Below are positions 16,400 to 24,605 of a stretch of DNA of 64,000 bases, piece after piece. Positions within the stretch are counted from its first letter, which is position 1; every line of letters begins with the position of its first letter. The position numbers and the translations under genes were made by a program. Source of the DNA: an uncultured Bacilli bacterium (GTDB lineage Bacteria > Bacillota_I > Bacilli_A > RF39 > UBA660). The stretch covers positions 270,331 through 334,330 of the forward strand of contig CAKOXO010000002.1 of the NCBI GenBank assembly GCA_934130165.1, read 5' to 3'. The notes under the pieces are model-generated. The model did not search any database. It worked only from the letters and a program-made list of their open reading frames with translations, and was not told where the DNA came from.

Positions 16400-17827
16400 C
16401 TATCTCAACTTTCTAAATAAATCACTATATATCTTTTCCCTGTCTAATTTAGTAACAAAAGTAATATTGTGATTACCTTCAGTAAACTCATAAGAGGTAT
16501 CTTCTTTTATATTAGGACAACTTATCTTTTTTGTTTCAAACCAATTTCTATTTATCATATAAGCTACAACTGATATATCCCAAATAACACGACTTTCCTC
16601 TATTCCATGATATCCATCATTATAAAATCTCCTAATTAAATAATTACATAATTCTGATTTATTTTCTAAATTATTTCTTAAAGTATCAATATCAATTCTT
16701 AAATTTGATACAACATTATTGCAAGGCAAGATAGTAAGTTTTACTTTTGATTTCAAAACTGTTTTAACTGCTTCAATATCTTGTCTAAAATTAAACTCTA
16801 AATTATCTTTATAACCTAATTCATTACCACCTAACCAAATAACTTCCATTTTATCAATTATTGATGGTTCTTTCTTTATAGCAAGTGCAACATTAGTAAT
16901 AGCACCGATTGCTAATATTGTAGTTTTATCATTCTCGTTTACAACTTCAATTATCTTTCTAATAGCATCATTATCTTCACAATATCCATTACAAAGATAA
17001 TCCATAGAACCTTTAAAAACTTTATTGTCAGTATCAAAATTTAACCAATTACATATTTTTAGTGTTTCTTTATAACTTAACTCTTGCCCTTTTGTAACGG
17101 ATGCATTTTTTATTGTTTTATGAGAATAGGGAGCAACTGTGATTGCTTCTATATTAAATAAATTTTTATTTTTAAGTAGATATGCAAGTGCAAAATAATC
17201 ATCACATTCATTACAAATATCGGTATCTAAAATTACATTAATTTTATCTTTTTTATAATTAGAAATAAAATCATAAAATTCTTTCCAACTTTTAACTCTT
17301 TCTATATCTGCATATTGATTATATGGTGTATCCATTAAAATTGTTTTAATTCCATTATTAATACAATCTCTACATATACTAACTGAGTCATCTATCATAA
17401 TATCAATATTATATTCTATACATTTTTCTGATTTAGCATGTTTATCATAAGCATCAGTTAAAATTAAATTATCATAATAAATATGATTACTATCAAGCCA
17501 GGTCTTTGTCATATTATAAGGATCAGTATAGTCACCATTATCTCTTCCTGTTATAACATAAATAATATGTCCATCATTATGCAGTTTATCTATATACTCC
17601 TTTGCACCTTCAATAAGTTCTAGTTTCTTAGCAATTTTTTCTATATTATTTCTATAAAAAGAATGATCTTCATCTTCATCCCAATCAAACATGCCATCTC
17701 TAATATATTTAGCATTTTTATTTACAATGCCGTTATTACGTAATGTCTTATCATATATTAAATATTCATTCAATAATGTATCATTAAAATTTGAAATTAC
17801 ATTATCTATATCTATTCCTATTCTCAC
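16400..17827 (-). CDS. fusion of HAD 5'-nucleotidase (NT5C-like) and nucleoside hydrolase
   Basis: 475 aa, two enzymes in one chain. Residues 1-190: HAD phosphatase with GIDIDN (Asp6 and Asp8), ITGRDN, a Lys in KHAKSEK and IDIMIDDS, as in 5'(3')-deoxyribonucleotidases. Residues 196-475: inosine/uridine nucleoside hydrolase fold with the calcium-binding cluster DTDICNECDD (Asp201, 203, 209, 210), VIWLGGNE, FNFRQDIEAV and WDISVVAYM. Together they could take a nucleoside monophosphate to nucleoside, then to base plus sugar. The start is GTG at 17825-17827 with an AGGTGG site. A TATAAT lies at 17845-17850. This is the first gene of the nine-gene operon running down to 10375. Confidence 0.85.
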   Translation of the reverse strand: MRIGIDIDNVISNFNDTLLNEYLIYDKTLRNNGIVNKNAKYIRDGMFDWDEDEDHSFYRNNIEKIAKKLELIEGAKEYIDKLHNDGHIIYVITGRDNGDYTDPYNMTKTWLDSNHIYYDNLILTDAYDKHAKSEKCIEYNIDIMIDDSVSICRDCINNGIKTILMDTPYNQYADIERVKSWKEFYDFISNYKKDKINVILDTDICNECDDYFALAYLLKNKNLFNIEAITVAPYSHKTIKNASVTKGQELSYKETLKICNWLNFDTDNKVFKGSMDYLCNGYCEDNDAIRKIIEVVNENDKTTILAIGAITNVALAIKKEPSIIDKMEVIWLGGNELGYKDNLEFNFRQDIEAVKTVLKSKVKLTILPCNNVVSNLRIDIDTLRNNLENKSELCNYLIRRFYNDGYHGIEESRVIWDISVVAYMINRNWFETKKISCPNIKEDTSYEFTEGNHNITFVTKLDREKIYSDLFRKLR

Positions 17828-17903
17828 GCTACCACCTAAAATAAATTATAACATATATATCTATTTAAAATAAGTTTAAAAGTAAAATCATGTAAACCAA
17901 TAA

Positions 17904-17925
17904 AAATCATTCTAAAGAATGATTT
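17904..17925 (-). terminator. terminator of the ABC-2 exporter operon
   Basis: AAATCATTCT and AGAATGATTT form a perfect 10-bp stem with a 2-base apex, followed on the minus strand by TTTATT. It lies between the stop at 17959 and the next operon's promoter. Confidence 0.75.
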
Positions 17926-17958
17926 AATATTTAATAATAATTTATTTATATATAACAT

Positions 17959-19107
17959 CTATTCTATTACTTGTTTTTTTCTGCTTATATAATTAGTTAT
18001 GATAATAAATAACACACTAAATAAAATAATTATTACTCCATTAATTAACAGTGGTTTGATATTTTGAAAATTAAATAATTCTAATTTCTTAATTATTTCA
18101 TTACTAGAAACAAAGTAATAAGTAGGAAGAATATGTGCAATTTTTATAACATAATTAGGCATATATTCAAATGGTACAAAACATCCGCATAAAAATGATG
18201 TTCCTAGTGCTACAACATTTACTATACCACCAATAGCATTTTTATTTTGAGTTATATTTCCTATTAAGAATCCAATTGTTACAGTACAAAATGCAAATAT
18301 AAAAGAATTAATTATATATAATATTCCATTTAAATTTATCATAAAATCTTTAAATAAAATTAAACTTAAAACCATGTACAACAACCACATGATAAATATT
18401 ACAATAGCATTTGAAAATAATACAATTCTATTATATTTTTTATAATCATAACTACTAACAATTGTTCTTTTTCTTATATTTTCTTTCTTTAGGCTTGATA
18501 AGATCATACTTATACAATATACACATCCAGCTAAAAAGGCATAATTTAAGAAATTAAAATATCTAGTCATACTACTTAATTTTGACGTATCTAAAGTAGT
18601 TTTCAAATTCACTTTTATTTCTTTTTCTACTGTTTTATCTACTTCATTTATTAGCTCTTTACCACTATAATAATCTCTATAGACAAATATTGTTTTTAGA
18701 TATTTTTCTATGATCATTTTACTATATGATGAATATTCATCACCACTTGCTTTATATTTTAAACTAGGATTTTTACCATTTAATATATCATTTCCAAAAC
18801 CATCTGGTATATATATAACAAAATTAACATCTCTATAGAAAATAGCATCATTTATTTTTTCTTCATCTTTTGTATCTATTTTTTTTATTTTAGAATGTTT
18901 ACTTATATATTTAACGAAGCTATCGGTAACAATATTTTTTTGATCTTTATTTACAATTAAAACATCTGGTTTTTCTTCTTCAAAATTAGTTATTTGATTT
19001 CCTGATGTTTGGTTTAATGTCGTTATACATATTAACATCACAGTATATAGAATTAACATTCCTTTTAGTTTATTTAATATTTTTAATATGGTTTTAAATA
19101 CTGTCAT
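17959..19107 (-). CDS. ABC-2 type transporter permease
   Basis: 382 aa. One N-terminal membrane helix (about 15-30), a long extracytoplasmic domain (about 40-180), then five to six membrane helices, the YhgE/ABC-2 (DrrB-like) layout. It overlaps the preceding permease gene by 14 bases, so it is the last gene of a three-gene exporter with an ATPase (20269) and a second permease (19094). The two permeases share the layout but not close sequence, suggesting a heterodimeric pore. Likely export of a drug, peptide or lipid; the substrate is not known. Confidence 0.8.
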   Translation of the reverse strand: MTVFKTILKILNKLKGMLILYTVMLICITTLNQTSGNQITNFEEEKPDVLIVNKDQKNIVTDSFVKYISKHSKIKKIDTKDEEKINDAIFYRDVNFVIYIPDGFGNDILNGKNPSLKYKASGDEYSSYSKMIIEKYLKTIFVYRDYYSGKELINEVDKTVEKEIKVNLKTTLDTSKLSSMTRYFNFLNYAFLAGCVYCISMILSSLKKENIRKRTIVSSYDYKKYNRIVLFSNAIVIFIMWLLYMVLSLILFKDFMINLNGILYIINSFIFAFCTVTIGFLIGNITQNKNAIGGIVNVVALGTSFLCGCFVPFEYMPNYVIKIAHILPTYYFVSSNEIIKKLELFNFQNIKPLLINGVIIILFSVLFIIITNYISRKKQVIE

Positions 19108-20269
19108 ACTTTTCCCTCCTTAAACTAACGAAAGAAATTGTTAAACAGATAATTATAAATATCAACAAATAACTTATATCTCTAAAATATCTATTTAAAG
19201 TATCATAATAATATAATGAATAAAAACCATCAGTGATTAAATTGTTTGGATTAATAAGATTGACTACTGGAATATTTTTATCAATTACATACTTTAAAGT
19301 AACTCCCATCATTCCTGATAAGACTGATAAAAACATTGTTATAGCAATAGTGATTCCTGTCTTTGCACCTTCAGATACCCTAAATATAGAAGCAATTAAA
19401 ACACCAAGAGAAATACCAGCTAAATTTCCAATCATAGAAAGCAGAATAACTAAAAATGCATTATCTCCAAAATCTACTTTTAAGATTACTTTCAGAAAAA
19501 CTAAAAGTAATACTAAGCCAACCAAACTTACAATATATGATCCTATAGCGGAACTTAAAATAATTACACTCTTTTTATTTGGTGATACAGAAATTCTTTT
19601 TCCTTTACTACTCATATTAGCCAAAGAATTATTTATAGCTGTTAGTCCAAGCATACCACCATACATACAGGCCATAGCAATTAAAGTATAATATTCTATT
19701 TGCATATAACTCAAATTAGAATTAGAAATATTTTGAAGTTCTACTTTTTCACTTTTAATTTTATTTAAGATATTATCAACTATTTTTTCTTGATCAATAG
19801 AAACATTTCCATTTGTAATTTCAGTTTCTACCTCTTTTTTACTTAAATTTTCTATCATTATTTTGTTTTGATTTATTTCTGCAATCACAAATTTAATAAT
19901 AGTTTGATAAGTACCATTTTCTTTTATAACTACTTCTGGTTTATCATTTTTAAAAATAATATATCCTTTAATATCAGAATTATTTAAAAGGCTATCCGCC
20001 TTTTTTTGACTAACATATTTAATATTAAATAATTTATCTTCACCGTGGGATAATTTTTTTAACGCCTCTTGATAGATTTTTTCCTTTTGAAACTGATTAT
20101 TATTAACAACAGCTATATCAAAAACTTGTAATTTCTCATCTTTTTCTATATTTGAAAAGGCCATATTAAAAAATAATCCTAAAATAATTGGAAAAGCAAA
20201 GGTCCAAAAGATTAAAACTTTGTTTTTAAATAGCGTTTTAATTGTATATTTTAAATTATGAATAAACAT
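19094..20269 (-). CDS. ABC-2 type transporter permease
   Basis: 391 aa: an N-terminal anchor helix with FPIILGLFFNMAFS, an extracytoplasmic domain of about 150 residues with many Lys/Asn, then six membrane segments. This is the ABC-2 permease layout with the large outer loop after TM1. Its first base pair is shared with the stop region of the ATPase gene (overlap at 20269), and it overlaps the next permease by 14 bases, so all three are cotranslated. Confidence 0.8.
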   Translation of the reverse strand: MFIHNLKYTIKTLFKNKVLIFWTFAFPIILGLFFNMAFSNIEKDEKLQVFDIAVVNNNQFQKEKIYQEALKKLSHGEDKLFNIKYVSQKKADSLLNNSDIKGYIIFKNDKPEVVIKENGTYQTIIKFVIAEINQNKIMIENLSKKEVETEITNGNVSIDQEKIVDNILNKIKSEKVELQNISNSNLSYMQIEYYTLIAMACMYGGMLGLTAINNSLANMSSKGKRISVSPNKKSVIILSSAIGSYIVSLVGLVLLLVFLKVILKVDFGDNAFLVILLSMIGNLAGISLGVLIASIFRVSEGAKTGITIAITMFLSVLSGMMGVTLKYVIDKNIPVVNLINPNNLITDGFYSLYYYDTLNRYFRDISYLLIFIIICLTISFVSLRREKYDSI

Positions 20270-21030
20270 TAATCTCTTAGTTCCTTTCCTGTAAGTTTTA
20301 AGAATACATCATTTAAAGTTGGTCCTACACGTTCTACTTTCACTTTTATATTTGCTTGTTTTTTTAATTCTTCACTTGTTCCTTGAGCTATTATTTTTCC
20401 TTTATCTAAAATAATAATTCTATCACAAAGAATTTCTACTTCTTCCATATAATGTGTTGTATAAATTATAGTTGCTCCATCATCTCTTAATTTTTTTATA
20501 CCATCTAAAATATTATTTCTACTTTGCGGATCAACAGCAACAGTTGGTTCATCTAAAAAAATTAATTTTGGTTTATGGGCAATTCCACAAGCAATATTTA
20601 ATCTACGAAGTAGCCCTCCAGACAGTTGTTTTGGATAATATTTTTTAAACTCACCTAATCCTACTAAGTCAATCGCATCCTCTACATATTTTGATCTAGT
20701 TTTTTTATCTTTTATATATAGTCCACAAAAATAGTTAATATTATCATAAACATTTAACTCATCAAAGACTGCAACATCTTGAAATATTACTCCTATTTTT
20801 GATTTTATATCATAAGAATCAGCCTGCATCATCTCTCCAAATATTTTTATACTACCTTTTTGATACTTTAGTAATGAAAGAAGACAATTAATAGTTGTAC
20901 TTTTTCCACTTCCGTTTGGACCAAGTAGTCCAAGTATTTCACCTTCATATAAATCAAATGATAAATTATCCACTGCTTTTTTATTTTTATATTCCTTAGT
21001 TAGATTACTAACTTCTATTATTTTTTTCAT
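20269..21030 (-). CDS. ABC transporter ATPase (drug-export type)
   Basis: 253 aa. Walker A GPNGSGKST, Q-loop IFQDVAVF, signature SGGLLRRL, Walker B LIFLDEPT and switch His in YTTHYMEEVE are complete. The C-terminal extension (about 225-253, GPTLNDVFLKLTGKELRD) is typical of the DrrA/CcmA-type ATPases that pair with ABC-2 permeases. It powers the two permeases encoded directly downstream. A perfect inverted repeat at 21059-21079 sits just upstream of its start and may be an operator. Confidence 0.9.
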   Translation of the reverse strand: MKKIIEVSNLTKEYKNKKAVDNLSFDLYEGEILGLLGPNGSGKSTTINCLLSLLKYQKGSIKIFGEMMQADSYDIKSKIGVIFQDVAVFDELNVYDNINYFCGLYIKDKKTRSKYVEDAIDLVGLGEFKKYYPKQLSGGLLRRLNIACGIAHKPKLIFLDEPTVAVDPQSRNNILDGIKKLRDDGATIIYTTHYMEEVEILCDRIIILDKGKIIAQGTSEELKKQANIKVKVERVGPTLNDVFLKLTGKELRD

Positions 21031-21058
21031 AAAATTCCTCTCTATTTAACTTCTACTC

Positions 21059-21079
21059 AATCAAAGATTATCTTTGATT
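21059..21079. promoter_or_regulatory. inverted repeat upstream of the ABC-2 exporter operon
   Basis: AATCAAAGA and TCTTTGATT, perfect 9-bp arms around TTA, ending 28 bases before the ATPase start codon. On the minus strand no U-run follows, so it is more likely an operator for an exporter repressor than a terminator of the gene ending at 21097. Confidence 0.5.
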
Positions 21080-21096
21080 TATTATTTAATTTTTTA

Positions 21097-21639
21097 TTAA
21101 TATTTTAGTATGATCAAGGCAAAAATCAGAAAAATTATTACACCTAATAATATAAGGTTTAAAAGTTTACTTGGTTTTATATTTCTGTCAACATAACTCT
21201 CTTTTGGTTTTGAAGGATTATAATAGACATCTACTTCACTATTTATAGGATATAATTCATATAATGGTAATTTCTTAAAATTAATAATTTGACTATTATA
21301 CAAACTAATTTTTAATACCTCTGGGAGAGATTCTTTTGTAGTTAAATTACTAATAATTTCACTTTTAGAATTATTTAGTGGATTATTAATTTTTTTTATA
21401 ATTATCCATCTGAATTTTGGACCTACAACTGTATATTCTCTATTATTTGCACTATATTGAACAACTGGAAGTCTAATACCATTATATCTCATATTTGAGT
21501 ATCTAACTACTACACCTGTTGTTTTTTCTAAACACCTTTTTTCTGTGTTTCTTTTTTTAAAATAAATAAAATACCAAGTGATAAACATTGCTAGTGAAAA
21601 AGCTAAGATATAAATACACCAAAAAATATTTAATTTCAT
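21097..21639 (-). CDS. DUF3592-like membrane protein
   Basis: 180 aa with a membrane helix at each end (about 5-25 and 158-178) and a beta-rich middle that starts TTGVVVRYSNMRYNGIRLPV, contains VQYSANNREYTV and ends VDVYYNPSKPKESYVD. This pattern (new value, user-defined Y-x-V segment, then VxVxYxPxxPxxS) is what I recall of DUF3592 proteins, whose function is unknown. It follows the 21658 gene by 18 bases and is probably cotranscribed with it. Confidence 0.55.
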   Translation of the reverse strand: MKLNIFWCIYILAFSLAMFITWYFIYFKKRNTEKRCLEKTTGVVVRYSNMRYNGIRLPVVQYSANNREYTVVGPKFRWIIIKKINNPLNNSKSEIISNLTTKESLPEVLKISLYNSQIINFKKLPLYELYPINSEVDVYYNPSKPKESYVDRNIKPSKLLNLILLGVIIFLIFALIILKY

Positions 21640-21657
21640 ATTATCAACTCCTATTAA

Positions 21658-22596
21658 TTATGTTATATTCCATTTAGGCGGATAAAAATATTCTATTTTT
21701 TCCTTTTTTGGTACATAATGCTTTTTTATTTTTGTTCGATTTGATTTTAAATTTGGAAAAGCCTCCCTACAATATTTATCTAGTTCACAAAATATATTTT
21801 GACAATCTATAAGTTGTAATGGTCTATTTCCAATCCTTTTAAAATTTAAATTAAGCCTTTTAAATTCTTTATCTTGGTGTTCATACATATATCTAATGAT
21901 ATCCTCATTACTTAAATCTCCCTTATCAATAAAACATTTTTTTATACCCCTTAATGAACCTGGACCCGCTACTGTAAATTCATCTTCTTTCCAATTTACA
22001 GTTTCACTATAGTTAATATCAGTTACTAATTGATAAGCCATAAAGTTTCCAATCAATGGATAACTTTTTATAATATCAAAACCCTCTTTCATTGTTTTGC
22101 ATTTGATAATCTTTTTCTGCATTTTATCTATATTAAACATTTTATCTAAAAGTGCCAAATGATTATCATGTTTCCTATCGTAACCAAATGCTTTATTTGC
22201 ACAACTAATATAGGCATCATTATAAATTTTTACACCATTTGAAATTGCTTCTTCTAACACTTTAGAGTATTCCTCTTTATTAAATGTTTTTAAAGTAATA
22301 TCTTGAAAATGATCTAATAATAACTCCCAAGTTGATTCTTTATTAAAAAGTTTAAATAATAGTATCCTAAATAGCATATCGTCATTAGAATATTTTTTAC
22401 CATTATATATAACGTTTTTAAGCAAATATTGACTAACCCTATCATTAACTCGATAACTATTACAAAATTTATAATTTTGTAAAATTTCATCAGTTGTCCA
22501 TGGTGAAGGTTCACCATTTAACTTTTTTATAAAAATATTTTGCCTTTCACAAGCAAAATACCAATATAAATCATATATTTCTTGTCTTTTTATCAT
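21658..22596 (-). CDS. relative of thymine-hypermodification enzymes (5-hmdU DNA kinase helical domain / alpha-GPT pyrophosphorylase superfamily)
   Basis: 312 aa, all-alpha and cytoplasmic. Landmarks: ACERQNIFIKKLNGEPSPW (15-33), NSYRVNDRVSQYLLKNVIY (46-64), FRILLFKLFNKESTWELL (76-93), GNFMAYQLVTDINYS (183-197) and EFTVAGPGSLRGI (206-218). This order matches, from memory, the family described by Iyer, Aravind and colleagues among phage enzymes that build glutamyl- or putrescinyl-thymine and phosphorylate 5-hydroxymethyluracil in DNA. Chromosomal members of unknown role also exist. No phage genes, methylase or hmdU-forming enzyme lie nearby, so the substrate here is open: DNA base, RNA or a nucleotide. 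The start has no strong ribosome site. Confidence 0.6.
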   Translation of the reverse strand: MIKRQEIYDLYWYFACERQNIFIKKLNGEPSPWTTDEILQNYKFCNSYRVNDRVSQYLLKNVIYNGKKYSNDDMLFRILLFKLFNKESTWELLLDHFQDITLKTFNKEEYSKVLEEAISNGVKIYNDAYISCANKAFGYDRKHDNHLALLDKMFNIDKMQKKIIKCKTMKEGFDIIKSYPLIGNFMAYQLVTDINYSETVNWKEDEFTVAGPGSLRGIKKCFIDKGDLSNEDIIRYMYEHQDKEFKRLNLNFKRIGNRPLQLIDCQNIFCELDKYCREAFPNLKSNRTKIKKHYVPKKEKIEYFYPPKWNIT

Positions 22597-22813
22597 TATA
22601 TCACCTCATACTTTTTCTTAATTATTAAAAATTCTAATAGCAAAACAACTCCTAGAACTAAGAAAATTATGAAAAATATTTTTAATACTATATTACTACA
22701 AATTCATAATACCTTACAAACAAAATAAAATCAACATCATACTTACTTTATAATACTAATTATAGTAAAGTCAAAAAAAGCTAACCTACATAAAATATTA
22801 TAAGGAGGATATT

Positions 22814-23203
22814 ATGGAAAAAGAATTAAATAATACAGTCAATGCTGTTGGTAATTACAATAGTATTCCTACATCTGTTACTTCTGCTGCGTCAGTAGTT
22901 ACAATGATTGATGGATTAACAATTACAAAAGTTGCAGATAAACCTGTTTGGGCAGATGGTGAGTTAACATATACGATTACAATAAGTAATAATGCTGATA
23001 AACCATACGTTAGTCCAAAAATAAAAGATACTCTAGATAGTAGTTTAATTGAATTTGTATCAGATAGTGTTACTATCGATGGTGTTGAAGCATCATCTTC
23101 AGAATATGAATACGATACAGGAACCAATACTTTGACAGTAAACCTAACTGATATTGATGTTACAAATTCTAAAGTAGTTACTTTTAAAGTTAGAAAAAAA
23201 TAA
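22814..23203 (+). CDS. DUF11-like (isopeptide-type) repeat-domain protein without signal peptide
   Basis: 129 aa. From about residue 33 to the end it is one DUF11-type Ig-like domain: GLTITKVADKPVWADGELTYTITISN in two parts, then a SPKIKDTLDSSLIEFVSDSV segment and a final VVTFKVRKK strand. Such domains normally occur in cell-surface or spore-surface proteins, but the N-terminus MEKELNNTVNAVGNYN is polar with no secretion signal. An excellent AAGGAGG site precedes the ATG. The frame after its TAA stays open into a decayed collagen-like segment (23204-23452), so the two may once have belonged together. Confidence 0.7.
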   Translation: MEKELNNTVNAVGNYNSIPTSVTSAASVVTMIDGLTITKVADKPVWADGELTYTITISNNADKPYVSPKIKDTLDSSLIEFVSDSVTIDGVEASSSEYEYDTGTNTLTVNLTDIDVTNSKVVTFKVRKK

Positions 23204-23452
23204 TTATATAAAATAAAAGGTAGAAATTCATTATTTGAACATAACCATAAACCAAAACCACCTGTGCAACGTATTTATTTTATGGGTTCGACATGACCAA
23301 CGGGACCTAGTGGCAAGGGATTAGAAATATTAGGTAGTTATGATACTCTAGATGAGTTAATGGATGAACATCCGACAGGTGATGCTAGTACTGTTAAAAT
23401 AGATTTTGCCAATGTAAATTTAATTGTTAAAAAATATAATGTTTCTGTATAG
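23204..23452 (+). pseudogene. remnant of a collagen-like surface protein gene
   Basis: In the same frame as the DUF11 gene, after its stop, 30 codons run HNHKPKPPVQRIYFMGST and hit TGA at 23294-23296. They continue PTGPSGKGLEILGSYDTLDELMDEHPTGD and stop at TAG 23450-23452. GST-stop-PTGPSG is a Gly-x-y collagen triplet start in which a GGA glycine has become TGA. The block with ILGSYDTLDEL and HPTGD is the linker I recall from collagen-like (BclA-type) proteins of gut Firmicutes. There it is normally followed by AYLV and long G-P-x repeats, which are missing here. So there is both a nonsense change and a large internal deletion. Confidence 0.7.
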
Positions 23453-23454
23453 AA

Positions 23455-23490
23455 AAAAATACCTAAAACTATTTTCGTTTAGGTATTTTT
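23455..23490. terminator. bidirectional terminator at the GT8 gene end
   Basis: AAAATACCTAAA and TTTAGGTATTTT pair perfectly over 12 bp with A-run and T-run flanks, so it works for both the plus-strand remnant and the minus-strand GT8 gene, whose last codons it contains. Confidence 0.75.
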
Positions 23491-24446
23491 ATTTTTGCTT
23501 TTATTTTACTTCGTTTTTCATCATCCATATATGAATTAGATACTGCTTTTAGTAAAGATATTCCTGGAACGTATGCTAAAATACTAGAAGATGGCTCTTT
23601 TTTATAATCACTATCCCAAATTTTTCTATAAGAATCATAAATACTATTATAAGGATGAATTCTATTTTTCTCCCAAGTTCTAGTCATAAGATACTCTAAT
23701 AAATGTAATACGACTGGAGTTTCTAGAGATTCTTTCACCTCAGAGTGTGAATAAAAATTTTCATTTTTTGAATACATATTTTTTGCTAAAATATTATGCC
23801 TATTCATGTAATAAACTAGTGGATGGATATTATAATTTACACTAAGGGTATCAATTTGATTATCAAAAGCTAAATTAAGTAAATCTTGATCTGGATATAT
23901 TAATTGATCTTTATGCTTCCTAGAAAATGAATACAATCTATCACTGCATTCAGATTCATCCCATTTATTAAAATCAAATAGTAAAACTCCACTATTATAA
24001 TAAGTAGCCACTTTACCTTTCATATGTTTAGGTACTGAAAATTCTTTTACAGCAGCAACGGGTGAATTAATCTTTAAATTAAAAACATTATCTAAAGGAT
24101 TTAAAATTATAGTATCACTATCTAGATAAAGCATCTTATCACTATCTTGAAAAATATCTCTAGCAAATAATCTTGCATTAGCAACCTTTGTTCCTCTCCA
24201 TGTTGGAATATCATATTTATTTAACTTATCCATTATACATGAAATAGAATGAATACTAACCCTTAAATTAGGATATAATTCCTGCAATAACTCCAATTTT
24301 TGGAAATTATCAGCAGTTAAATCTTCAACTATTATATTGGCATTAATAACTGCTTTTTGACTATTTTCCATTAAAGAACATATAGATGTTAACATATGAG
24401 GAAAATAAGCATCATTACAGGTATATAAGATATCAATATTATTCAT
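23469..24446 (-). CDS. family 8 glycosyltransferase
   Basis: 325 aa. N-terminal IDILYTCNDAYFPHMLTSI, the metal-binding DxD in MLYLDSDTIILNPL, FNSGVLLFDFNKW-like segment (YYNSGVLLFDFNKW), PDQDLLNLAF and a late HLLEY are the standard GT8 blocks. Such enzymes transfer glucose or galactose from nucleotide sugars to lipopolysaccharide, glycogen-like or wall acceptors, on the cytoplasmic side. The last 40 residues are Lys-rich with KIKAKIKIPKRK and may bind the membrane. Stand-alone gene with its own terminator; acceptor unknown. Confidence 0.85.
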   Translation of the reverse strand: MNNIDILYTCNDAYFPHMLTSICSLMENSQKAVINANIIVEDLTADNFQKLELLQELYPNLRVSIHSISCIMDKLNKYDIPTWRGTKVANARLFARDIFQDSDKMLYLDSDTIILNPLDNVFNLKINSPVAAVKEFSVPKHMKGKVATYYNSGVLLFDFNKWDESECSDRLYSFSRKHKDQLIYPDQDLLNLAFDNQIDTLSVNYNIHPLVYYMNRHNILAKNMYSKNENFYSHSEVKESLETPVVLHLLEYLMTRTWEKNRIHPYNSIYDSYRKIWDSDYKKEPSSSILAYVPGISLLKAVSNSYMDDEKRSKIKAKIKIPKRK

Positions 24447-24572
24447 TATGTCATCTCCTTAAATAACTAATCCCCTAAGACATATTTCAACAAATATCAA
24501 GTTCCTTTTTTTCTAAAATTGTACCAATAACAACATTATATATATGAAATATCTTTCAATAAGTCATTAAAA

Positions 24573-24592
24573 GCTAATGTTTAATCATTAGC
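24573..24592 (-). terminator. terminator of the PHP gene
   Basis: GCTAATG and CATTAGC form a 7-bp stem with a 6-base loop; on the minus strand it is followed by TTTTAAT. It comes 14 bases after the stop at 24606. Confidence 0.65.
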
Positions 24593-24605
24593 CTTTTATC
24601 AGAAA

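Noticed and set aside
23294..23296. TGA as a recoded tryptophan or other sense codon (Mollicutes-like code)
   Set aside because: TGA is used as a true stop elsewhere, with ATGA stop/start overlaps (for example tsaE into tsaB), and tryptophan residues seen are encoded by TGG; the decayed collagen frame is better explained by a nonsense mutation.
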